Positions 1 to 5,915 of a stretch of DNA of 6,397 nt are shown piece after piece; the first letter of the stretch is position 1; each line of letters starts with the position of its first letter. A program made the position numbers and the translations under genes. The stretch is from Rhodospirillaceae bacterium UBA6608 (GTDB lineage: Bacteria > Pseudomonadota > Alphaproteobacteria > Rhodospirillales_A > Casp-alpha2), in contig DJHY01000133.1 of NCBI GenBank assembly GCA_002433335.1, positions 1 through 6,397 of the forward strand. The letters run 5' to 3'. Under the pieces are notes generated by a model. It was not told where the DNA came from. It ran no database searches and saw only the letters and a list, made by a program, of their open reading frames with translations.

Positions 1-1355
1 ACAAGACCGAAGGCCGCGCCGCCCTTCATATGGCGCTACGCGCACGCTCCGAAGACGGCTTCGCCACGGGCGGCAAGGCCGTCCACGGCGACGTTCAAGC
101 CGTACTCGACCGCATGGATGCCTTCGCCGCCGAAATCGCGTCTGGCCGCCGCACGGGCGCGACCGGGAAAGTCTTCACCGACGTGGTCAACATCGGCATC
201 GGCGGCTCCGACCAGGGGCCGCGTCTGGCCTGCCGCGCCCTGGCGGGTTACGCCCGGCCCGGCGGATTGAAAGCTCATTTCGTTTCGAACGTCGACGTCA
301 CCGACCTGACGGAAACCCTGGCGACCTGCGATCCCGCAGCAACGCTGTTCGTCATCTCGTCCAAGACCTTCACCACCCAGGAAACCATGACCAACGCGGC
401 ATCGGCCAAACGTTGGCTGTCCCTGGCCCTGGGCCCGGACGCGGTGGCCGATCATTTCTGCGCCGTGACCACGAACGTTCCGAGCGCGGTCGAATTCGGC
501 ATTCGGGAAGACGCCCTGTTCGGTTTCTGGGACTGGGTCGGCGGGCGCTTTTCCGTGTGGTCGGCGATCGGCCTGCCGGTCGTCCTGAGCCTGGGCATGG
601 ATGCCTTCCGCGCCTTTCTCGGCGGGGCGCGGGAAGTCGACCGCCATTTCCTGGAAACCCCGCCGGAGCGCAACCTGCCGATCCTGCTGGCCCTGATCGG
701 CATCTGGAACCGCAATTTCGAAGGGGCCGCCGCCCATGCGGTGTTGCCCTACGATCAATTGCTGGAAGACCTGCCGATCTTTCTTCAGCAGTTGGAAATG
801 GAAAGCAACGGCAAGTCCGTGACGCGTGACGGCTCACTCGTCGACTGCGCCACCGCCCCCGTCATCATGGGACAGGCAGGAACAAACGGGCAGCATGCCT
901 TCTATCAATTGCTGCATCAGGGCACGGATTTGGTCAGCGGCGATTTCATTGCCGCCGTCAAAGGTAACGATGCCGAAGGCGGCCATCGCGACAAGCTGCT
1001 GGCCAACTTCCTGGCCCAGCCCGCCGCCCTGGCCCTGGGCCGCGCCACAGCGCCGGGCCTGCCGCCCCATAAGGTTTTTCCCGGCAACCGACCAACCACG
1101 ACGATCCTGCTCGACCAATTGGACCCGCGCGGATTGGGGATGCTACTGGCGTTATACGAGCACAAGACCTTCGTTCAAGGCGTGATCTGGAACGTCAATT
1201 CCTTTGACCAATTCGGGGTCGAGTTGGGCAAGGAACTGGCGGCCCCCTTGGCCGAAGCCCTATCGGGCGGCACCGAGCCCGCAAACCTGGATGCATCGAC
1301 CCGCGCTCTGATCAACCGCATTCGGGACGTTCGGGATGGCGGAGGCGAGGCATGA
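1..1355 (+). CDS. pgi: Glucose-6-phosphate isomerase, 5' end cut by window edge
   Basis: Interconverts glucose-6-phosphate and fructose-6-phosphate in the cytoplasm (glycolysis and gluconeogenesis). The reading frame is open from the left edge (first full codon at base 3) and reads [13 protein letters not shown] before the ATG at 30, matching the internal family segment NRTENRAVLHVALR. The ATG at 30 is therefore an internal Met, and roughly 90-100 residues of a usual ~550 are missing. About 450 residues are present. Both family signatures are visible: [14 protein letters not shown] and [10 protein letters not shown]. Catalytic residues by homology to E. coli Pgi are Glu in MESNGK (codon 801-803), His in [10 protein letters not shown] (894-896) and Lys in GVELGK (1230-1232). 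The sugar-phosphate region [11 protein letters not shown] and [13 protein letters not shown] are intact. The TGA stop overlaps the mutL start by four bases, so the two are likely co-transcribed. The promoter lies outside the window. Identification is secure. Confidence 0.97.
   Translation, partial: KTEGRAALHMALRARSEDGFATGGKAVHGDVQAVLDRMDAFAAEIASGRRTGATGKVFTDVVNIGIGGSDQGPRLACRALAGYARPGGLKAHFVSNVDVTDLTETLATCDPAATLFVISSKTFTTQETMTNAASAKRWLSLALGPDAVADHFCAVTTNVPSAVEFGIREDALFGFWDWVGGRFSVWSAIGLPVVLSLGMDAFRAFLGGAREVDRHFLETPPERNLPILLALIGIWNRNFEGAAAHAVLPYDQLLEDLPIFLQQLEMESNGKSVTRDGSLVDCATAPVIMGQAGTNGQHAFYQLLHQGTDLVSGDFIAAVKGNDAEGGHRDKLLANFLAQPAALALGRATAPGLPPHKVFPGNRPTTTILLDQLDPRGLGMLLALYEHKTFVQGVIWNVNSFDQFGVELGKELAAPLAEALSGGTEPANLDASTRALINRIRDVRDGGGEA
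1341..1345 (+). promoter_or_regulatory. Shine-Dalgarno of mutL inside the pgi 3' end
   Basis: GGAGG lies six bases upstream of the ATG at 1352, inside the last codons of pgi. This spacing favours the ATG at 1352 over the alternative in-frame ATG at 1361 (MutL Met4). The Met4 start would align more closely with the short N-terminus of E. coli MutL and has only a GAGG ten bases upstream. The site, with the ATGA overlap, suggests translational coupling to pgi. Confidence 0.7.
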
Positions 1356-3226
1356 ACGCCATGCCGGTCATTCGCCGCCTGCCGGAAACCCTGGTCAACC
1401 GCATCGCCGCCGGCGAAGTGGTGGAGCGGCCCGCGTCCGCCGTGAAGGAATTGGTCGAAAATGCCATCGACGCCGGGGCCAAACGTATCGACGTGGTGAT
1501 CCGCGACGGCGGGCAGACGGCGATCACCGTGACCGACGACGGGCGCGGCATGACACCCGAAGAAATCGACCTGGCCCTGGAACGCCACGCGACGTCGAAA
1601 CTGCCGGACGACGATCTGATGGCGATCTCGACCCTGGGTTTCAGGGGCGAGGCCTTGCCCTCGATGGCCGCCGTGGCGCGCCTGACCATCACCTCGCGCC
1701 CGGCGGGGGCCGATCAGGCCTGGGCCGTGGCGGTCGAGGGTGGACGCCGCGTCAGCAGCCAGCCGGCCGCCCACCCGCCCGGCACGCGGGTCGAGGTTCG
1801 GGACTTGTTCTACGCCACCCCGGCGCGGCTCAAATTCATGAAGGCCGCCCGCACGGAACAGAACCACGTGGTCGAAACCCTCAACCGGCTGGCCATGGCC
1901 CATCCGGAAATCGGCTTCACCCTGTCCGACGGGGCGCGTGACCTGATCCGCCTGAACGCGGTGTCGCCGCGCCTGGGCGAAGATTGGTCGGCGGCGCGGC
2001 TGGAACGCCTGTCCGGAATCATGGGCCGCCAGTTCGCCGACAATGCCATGACCATCAATGCCGAGCGTGAGGGAATCCGCCTGACTGGTCATGCCGGGGT
2101 CCCGACCCTGAACCGAGGCAACGCGGCGCTGCAATTCCTGTTCGTCAACGGCAGGCCGGTCCGCGACCGCTTGCTGCTTGGGGCGGTGCGCGGGGCCTAC
2201 CGCGAATTCCTGGCCTCGGACCGGCACCCGTTACTGGCCCTGTTCCTGGACGTTCCGACCGATTCCGTGGACGTCAACGTCCATCCCGCCAAGACCGAGG
2301 TCCGATTCCGCGATGCAGGCGTGGTCCGGGGGCTGATCGTCAGCGCCCTGAAACACGCCCTGGCCGAGGCCGGGCATCGCGCCTCGACCACCGTGGCCGG
2401 GGCGGCCCTGGGCGCGTTCCGGCCCGCATCGGCACCGGGCGGCGCCCTGCCGTTCGGGCGGGGCGGCGGGGGCGGCTATGGCTATGCCCCGCAACAGGGA
2501 CCGGGCCATGTATCGCCCGCGGGCCTGTCGGACCTTTACGCCCCCCTGCCCGATCTGGATCGCGCGCCCCAGGCCCCGATGGCCGCCGACCCCATGGACG
2601 GCATCGTTCCTGCCGGGGCGGCGCAGGGCCAGCCGACGGTGGACGACTACCCCCTGGGTGTTGCCCGGGCGCAGGTCCATGGCACCTATGTGATCGCGCA
2701 AACGGGCGACGGCCTGGTGATCGTCGACCAGCACGCCGCGCACGAGCGCCTGACCCAGGAAAAGATCAAATCGGCCCTGGCCGAAGGCGGGGTGAAGGGA
2801 CAGATTTTGCTGATCCCCGAGGTCGTGGAACTGGACGAACCCGAGGTCGAACGCCTGCTGACCCGCGCCGACGAGCTGGCCGACATGGGACTGGTGATCG
2901 AAGGCTTCGGCCCCGGCGCGGTCGTCGTGCGCGAAACCCCGGCCCTATTGGGCGAAACCGACGTGCAGGGGCTGGTCCGCGACCTGGCCGACGACCTGGC
3001 CGAATACGGCGAGACCATCGCCCTGTCGGAGCGGATCGGCGACGTTTGCGCGACCATGGCTTGTCACGGGTCGATCCGCGCCGGACGGCGGCTGAACGCC
3101 GACGAGATGAACCGCCTGCTGCGCGAGATGGAGGCAACGCCCCATTCCGGCCAATGCAGCCACGGGCGACCGACCTATGTGGAATTGAAACTGGCCGATA
3201 TCGAAAAGCTGTTCGGCAGGCGCTAA
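1352..3226 (+). CDS. mutL: DNA mismatch repair protein MutL (endonuclease-type)
   Basis: ATP-driven coordinator of methyl-independent mismatch repair, acting between MutS and downstream excision. The 624-residue length is normal. The N-terminal GHKL ATPase (about 1-335) shows [11 protein letters not shown] with the presumed catalytic Glu33 and Mg-binding Asn37, DDGRGM (62-67), ERHATSKL (77-84), GFRGEAL (96-102) and the MutL signature. A Pro/Gly/Ala-rich linker (about 340-430) includes a five-Gly run at 371-375. The C-terminal dimerisation and nuclease domain (about 431-624) carries [12 protein letters not shown] (459-470), a perfect fit to DQHA(X)2E(X)4E, plus ACHGS (Cys571) and CSHGRP (602-607), the other metal-site motifs. 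QILLIP at 484-489 matches the beta-clamp-binding motif position (QPLLIP in E. coli). The start at 1352 overlaps the pgi stop. A long minus-strand reading frame across the gene is a GC-rich shadow. Endonuclease activity is inferred from motifs. Confidence 0.97.
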   Translation: MNAMPVIRRLPETLVNRIAAGEVVERPASAVKELVENAIDAGAKRIDVVIRDGGQTAITVTDDGRGMTPEEIDLALERHATSKLPDDDLMAISTLGFRGEALPSMAAVARLTITSRPAGADQAWAVAVEGGRRVSSQPAAHPPGTRVEVRDLFYATPARLKFMKAARTEQNHVVETLNRLAMAHPEIGFTLSDGARDLIRLNAVSPRLGEDWSAARLERLSGIMGRQFADNAMTINAEREGIRLTGHAGVPTLNRGNAALQFLFVNGRPVRDRLLLGAVRGAYREFLASDRHPLLALFLDVPTDSVDVNVHPAKTEVRFRDAGVVRGLIVSALKHALAEAGHRASTTVAGAALGAFRPASAPGGALPFGRGGGGGYGYAPQQGPGHVSPAGLSDLYAPLPDLDRAPQAPMAADPMDGIVPAGAAQGQPTVDDYPLGVARAQVHGTYVIAQTGDGLVIVDQHAAHERLTQEKIKSALAEGGVKGQILLIPEVVELDEPEVERLLTRADELADMGLVIEGFGPGAVVVRETPALLGETDVQGLVRDLADDLAEYGETIALSERIGDVCATMACHGSIRAGRRLNADEMNRLLREMEATPHSGQCSHGRPTYVELKLADIEKLFGRR

Positions 3227-3262
3227 ACTACCACCATCCAAAATCAAACAACGGGCGGCTCA

Positions 3263-4021
3263 ATGCTCCGTGAATGGGTGAGGCATCTGACGACCCCCGC
3301 GCCGGAAACGGTCAAGCGGCTGGGGTATCTGCGCGAACAGATCGCCCCCGCCGCCCGCCATGATCGCCTGCGCCATGCCTGGAAAGAACACCTGGACCGG
3401 ACCAAGCGCTTCGTCTTGTGGTCAGCGGCGAATGCATCCGGTTTCGACAAGGTCACGATCCTGGGTTCGGGTGGGTTGCTGGATGTGCCCCTGGGCGATC
3501 TGGCCGACGACTTCGCCGAGGTCGTCCTGATCGATATCTTCCACCCCCCGGCGGTCCGGACCTGGGCCGCGCAATACCCCAACCTGCGGCTGGTCGAGGC
3601 CGATTTGACCGAACTGGCCGAAGACATGGCCCAGGGCGAATTGCCCGCCGAGCCGCCGCAGCCGACCATCCCCGACGGCGACGCCGATCTGGTGGTGTCC
3701 CTGAACCTGTTGGGGCAGTTGCCGTTGATCCCCATGCGCCATCTGCCGGAAAAAAAGGCCGCGGCCTACGGCGCGGAAATCCAGCGCCGCCATCTGCGCG
3801 CCTTGCAGGCCTTGCCGGGCCGGGTCTGCCTGATTACCGAGGTGCGCCGCGAATGGGTCGAAGACGGCGAAGTAGACGCCAGCGAACCCGCCCTGGGCGA
3901 TATCAAGCTGCCCGAGCCGGATGAAAGCTGGTTGTGGAATCTGGCCCCCGCACCGGAGCTGGAACGCGACCGCGACCTGCGTCTGCGGATCGCCGCCTAT
4001 TCGGATTTCTTCAGGAAATAG
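3263..4021 (+). CDS. Uncharacterised protein, SAM-methyltransferase-like Rossmann fold
   Basis: I do not recognise a named family. The 252-residue product is soluble, with no signal peptide or membrane segment. The middle reads like a class I methyltransferase core: a Gly-rich first loop after a beta strand (VTILGSGGLLDVPL, about 64-77), an acidic residue ending the second strand (VVLIDIFHP, Asp91), an acidic third-strand end (LRLVEADLTE, Asp114) and a fourth strand DADLVVSLNLLGQLP (about 140-154). The N-terminal ~55 residues are basic and helical, and the C-terminus is acidic, Trp-containing (ESWLWNLAP). Substrate and activity are unknown, and a degenerate non-catalytic fold is possible. It lies 36 bases after mutL on the same strand and is probably co-transcribed. 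The ATG at 3263 has only a weak GGGCGG upstream. Its last 25 bases overlap the convergent rsmD. Codon usage resembles its neighbours, so it looks like a resident gene. Confidence 0.8.
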   Translation: MLREWVRHLTTPAPETVKRLGYLREQIAPAARHDRLRHAWKEHLDRTKRFVLWSAANASGFDKVTILGSGGLLDVPLGDLADDFAEVVLIDIFHPPAVRTWAAQYPNLRLVEADLTELAEDMAQGELPAEPPQPTIPDGDADLVVSLNLLGQLPLIPMRHLPEKKAAAYGAEIQRRHLRALQALPGRVCLITEVRREWVEDGEVDASEPALGDIKLPEPDESWLWNLAPAPELERDRDLRLRIAAYSDFFRK

Positions 4022-4563
4022 ACCTTGGCGGCGCCGTAGCTGCGCTCGTCCAACAGGGTGAACCCGCGCGTGCCGCGCAAGTTTTCCTCGGCGCTGATTT
4101 CGACGACCACGATCGCCCCCGGGGCCAGCCAGTTCTTGTTCAAGAGGCCGCGCAGGGTCGGATCCGCCAGGCCGTGACCATAGGGCGGGTCCATGAACAC
4201 CAGGTTCGCCGGTTGTTTGACCGCGCGCGGCGGCACCGCCAGGTTCGAACAATCCAGCCCCAGCATCAGGCATTCGCGCCACAGCCCCATGGCCGCCGCG
4301 TTGTCGCGGGCGATTTTCAGATGGGCCGGGTTGCGGTCGGCGAACACGCCGAAGGCGGCCCCCCGCGACATCGCCTCCAACCCCAAGGCCCCTGTGCCGC
4401 AATAGAAATCGGCAACGGTGATGCCGTCCAAGTCGACGGCGGCCTTGCCATGGGCCAGGATGTTGAAGATCGATTCCCGCGCCCGGTCCGACGTCGGGCG
4501 CAGGTCCGTGCCTTCCGGGGCCTTCAAAATCTTGCCCCGGAATTTTCCGCCAACGATTCTCAT
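3997..4563 (-). CDS. rsmD: 16S rRNA (guanine(966)-N(2))-methyltransferase RsmD
   Basis: Methylates N2 of G966 in 16S rRNA using S-adenosylmethionine, acting on assembled or assembling 30S particles. The 188-residue protein has the usual family length and starts with the characteristic MRIVGGKFRG. It continues with RPTSDRARESIFNIL (22-36), a SAM-binding loop VADFYCGTGALGLEAMSRGA (50-69, a variant of the usual LDLFAGSGALG) and the catalytic DPPY (125-128) in VFMDPPYG that defines exocyclic-amino methyltransferases. The start ATG lies 28 bases after the rluB-like stop on the same strand, so the two genes probably share a transcript; only a weak purine stretch precedes the start. Its 3' end overlaps the convergent methyltransferase-like gene by 25 bases. 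The family assignment is secure; the G966 target follows from orthology. Confidence 0.95.
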   Translation of the reverse strand: MRIVGGKFRGKILKAPEGTDLRPTSDRARESIFNILAHGKAAVDLDGITVADFYCGTGALGLEAMSRGAAFGVFADRNPAHLKIARDNAAAMGLWRECLMLGLDCSNLAVPPRAVKQPANLVFMDPPYGHGLADPTLRGLLNKNWLAPGAIVVVEISAEENLRGTRGFTLLDERSYGAAKVYFLKKSE

Positions 4564-4591
4564 GGATCGTTTCTCGACTGAGCAGGCCGCA

Positions 4592-5344
4592 TCACAGCAC
4601 CTTGCCCAGCTGTTCCTTCAGGACCTTGCCCTTGATCTCGGACACTTCGCCCCGGCCCAGGTTGCCCAATTGGAACGGGCCGTAGGCAGTACGGATCAGG
4701 CGGTTCACCGACAGGCCCAGGTGTTCCATGACCTTGCGGATTTCGCGGTTCTTGCCTTCGGTCAGGCTCACGGTCAGCCAGACATTGGCCCCACCCTTGC
4801 GTGCCGTACCGTCCGAGGCGGTCTCATCGATCTGCGCCTTGATGCCCGCATAGCGCACGCCGGAAACGGTCACCCCCTTGGCCAGCTTGGCCAGGGCCGC
4901 CGGATCGACGGCACCATGCACGCGCACGCGATAGCGGCGGTTCCAGCCGTTGCTGGGCAGTTCCATGCGCCGGGCCAAGGTGCCGTCGTTGGTCAACAGC
5001 AGCAGGCCCTCGGAATTCAAATCCAAACGTCCGACCGAAATCACCCGCGGCAGGTCCTTGGGCAGACGGTCGAACACGGTCGGGCGGCCTTCCGGGTCCT
5101 TATGGGTGGTCACCAGACCGACCGGTTTATGATAGCGCCATACGCGCGACTGCTCTTTCCCCGGCAGGGGCTTGCCGTCGACCAGGATCAGGCTGGACGC
5201 GGTCACCGTATGGGCGGCGCTGGTCAGCTTCACACCATCGACCTGGACGCGTCCGGCTTCGATCCAGCGTTCGGCCTCGCGGCGCGAACACAGACCGGCG
5301 CGGGCCATGACCTTGGCGATACGTTCGGGGGTTTCATCAGACAT
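4592..5344 (-). CDS. rluB: Pseudouridine synthase, RsuA/RluB family (probable 23S rRNA Psi2605)
   Basis: Isomerises a specific uridine to pseudouridine in rRNA. The 250-residue protein has an N-terminal S4 RNA-binding domain (about 7-53: RIAKVMARAGLCSRREAERW), then the RsuA-type catalytic domain beginning KPVGLVTTHKDPEGRPTVFD. The catalytic motif GRLDLNSEGLLLLTNDG (105-121) holds the expected nucleophile Asp108. KNREIRKVMEHLGLSVNRLIRTAYG near the C-terminus is the other family hallmark. It is shorter than E. coli RluB (291) and lacks the basic tail seen in many relatives. RluB is favoured over RsuA, RluE and RluF by overall similarity and by the alphaproteobacterial context beside rsmD and divergent tadA; the exact target base is inferred. 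The ATG at 5344 has no Shine-Dalgarno sequence in the preceding 20 bases, so initiation may be leaderless or SD-independent. Confidence 0.88.
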   Translation of the reverse strand: MSDETPERIAKVMARAGLCSRREAERWIEAGRVQVDGVKLTSAAHTVTASSLILVDGKPLPGKEQSRVWRYHKPVGLVTTHKDPEGRPTVFDRLPKDLPRVISVGRLDLNSEGLLLLTNDGTLARRMELPSNGWNRRYRVRVHGAVDPAALAKLAKGVTVSGVRYAGIKAQIDETASDGTARKGGANVWLTVSLTEGKNREIRKVMEHLGLSVNRLIRTAYGPFQLGNLGRGEVSEIKGKVLKEQLGKVL

Positions 5345-5350
5345 GGCCGG

Positions 5351-5379
5351 ACATTAGGAGCCATTTGACCCGGCGGCAA
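5351..5379 (-). promoter_or_regulatory. Possible rluB promoter
   Basis: On the minus strand TTGCCG (5379-5374) is followed after 17 bases by TAATGT (5356-5351), or after 15 bases by CCTAAT (5358-5353). Each is only a partial match to a sigma-70-type promoter. Transcription would start within a few bases of the rluB ATG, which agrees with the absence of a Shine-Dalgarno sequence. The evidence is weak, but this 72-base gap is the only intergenic space from which the rluB-rsmD pair can start. Confidence 0.3.
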
Positions 5380-5382
5380 GCA

Positions 5383-5410
5383 TTGACGGAGTCTTGAGCC
5401 AGGGTATGTT
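5383..5410 (+). promoter_or_regulatory. Probable tadA promoter, predicting a leaderless transcript
   Basis: TTGACG (5383-5388) matches five of six consensus -35 bases, and TATGTT (5405-5410) matches four of six -10 bases, with a 16-base spacer. A start six or seven bases after the -10 element falls at 5416-5417, on or next to the A of the tadA ATG. No Shine-Dalgarno sequence stands at a working distance (AGGG at 5401-5404 is 12 bases away and lies in the promoter spacer). The spacer holds a GAGTC, a GANTC-type site. Confidence 0.6.
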
Positions 5411-5416
5411 TGCGCG

Positions 5417-5884
5417 ATGAACGAAACGCCCGCCGGATCCCAGTCCTTCATGGACCAAGCCATGGACGAGGCCCGCGCCGCCGCCGGGCGGGGCGAGGTG
5501 CCCGTGGGTGCTGTCGTGGTCGATTCCCGCACCGGGGCCGTCCTGGCCCGCGCCGGGAATGAGACCGAGGCCACCCACGACCCCACCGCCCATGCGGAGG
5601 TCCTGGCCCTGCGCCGCGCGGCCCAGGCCATGGGCGGGCCGCGCCTAAGCGATTGCGATCTTTACGTGACGCTAGAGCCCTGCGCGATGTGCGCGGCGGC
5701 GATCAGCCATGCCCGCATCCGGCGGCTTTATTTCGGGGCGTACGACCCGAAAGGCGGCGGGGTCGAGCACGGCCCCCGGTTCTTTTCGCAACCGACCTGC
5801 CACCACGCGCCCGAAGTCGTCGGCGGCCTGAACGAGACCGAGGCGGCGGCTTTGTTGAGGGATTTTTTCAAAGAGCGGCGCTAA
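5417..5884 (+). CDS. tadA: tRNA-specific adenosine deaminase TadA
   Basis: Deaminates wobble A34 to inosine in tRNA-Arg(ACG), letting it read CGU, CGC and CGA codons; essential in most bacteria. The 155-residue protein has the normal TadA length. It shows EVPVGAVVVD (27-36), Asn48, the zinc and catalytic motif HAE (59-61, Glu61 as proton shuttle) and PCAMC (88-92) with zinc ligands Cys89 and Cys92, followed by AAISHARIRRLYFGAYDPKGGG, typical of TadA and not of cytidine or guanine deaminases. The start at 5417 is chosen because the promoter places the transcript start there and the N-terminus has the expected length; in-frame ATGs at 5450 and 5462 would trim the first helix. It is divergent from rluB across 72 bases and convergent with the unknown gene at the right edge. 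No truncation is seen. Confidence 0.95.
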   Translation: MNETPAGSQSFMDQAMDEARAAAGRGEVPVGAVVVDSRTGAVLARAGNETEATHDPTAHAEVLALRRAAQAMGGPRLSDCDLYVTLEPCAMCAAAISHARIRRLYFGAYDPKGGGVEHGPRFFSQPTCHHAPEVVGGLNETEAAALLRDFFKERR

Positions 5885-5889
5885 GCGCC
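5877..5889. terminator. Small hairpin at the tadA stop, doubtful bidirectional terminator
   Basis: GGCGC-TAA-GCGCC is a perfect five-base-pair stem with the tadA stop codon as its loop. It sits between two convergent genes, where a terminator is expected. No U-run follows on either strand (plus reads TGAAATACC, minus reads GCTCTTTGAAAAAA), so intrinsic termination would be weak. It may be chance in GC-rich DNA. Confidence 0.25.
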
Positions 5890-5911
5890 TGAAATACCCT
5901 CTGAAATACCC
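5889..5911. repeat. Two tandem copies of an 11-base direct repeat
   Basis: CTGAAATACCC occurs at 5889-5899 and again at 5901-5911, a 12-base period, in the 31-base gap between the convergent tadA and the right-edge gene. It is AT-richer than its surroundings. It is most simply a short tandem duplication; no function is evident. Confidence 0.7.
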
Positions 5912-5915
5912 GAAG

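Noticed and set aside
36..758. 240-codon minus-strand open frame antisense to pgi
   Set aside because: The plus strand encodes pgi with all family motifs; the antisense product shows no domain features.
1175..2227. 350-codon open frame on the minus strand, antisense to the pgi end and mutL N-terminal half
   Set aside because: It lies opposite unmistakable MutL motifs. The translation is Gln/Arg/Gly/His-rich with no recognisable domain, as expected for shadow frames in GC-rich DNA.
2455..2480. G-rich run in the mutL linker as a possible G-quadruplex or regulatory element
   Set aside because: It encodes the flexible Gly run of the linker expected between the ATPase and nuclease domains; the G tracts are irregular and explained by Gly codons in a high-GC genome.
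3757..3766. Palindrome GGCCGCGGCC as a protein-binding site
   Set aside because: It lies inside a coding sequence and encodes part of an Ala run; short GC-only palindromes are frequent at this base composition.
3422..4402. 326-codon minus-strand open frame over the methyltransferase-like gene and rsmD
   Set aside because: It shares the strand with rsmD but in another frame, spans the convergent junction, and has the low-complexity Arg/Gln/Gly composition of a shadow.
4418..5368. 316-codon plus-strand open frame antisense to rluB and the rsmD start
   Set aside because: It covers well-supported genes on the other strand and has no motif, no SD and a His/Gln-rich shadow composition.
5863..5869. 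T_TTT_TTC slippery heptamer near the tadA end
   Set aside because: A -1 shift here would only change the last few residues and stop at about 5892, so a programmed role is unlikely; it follows from Asp-Phe-Phe codons.
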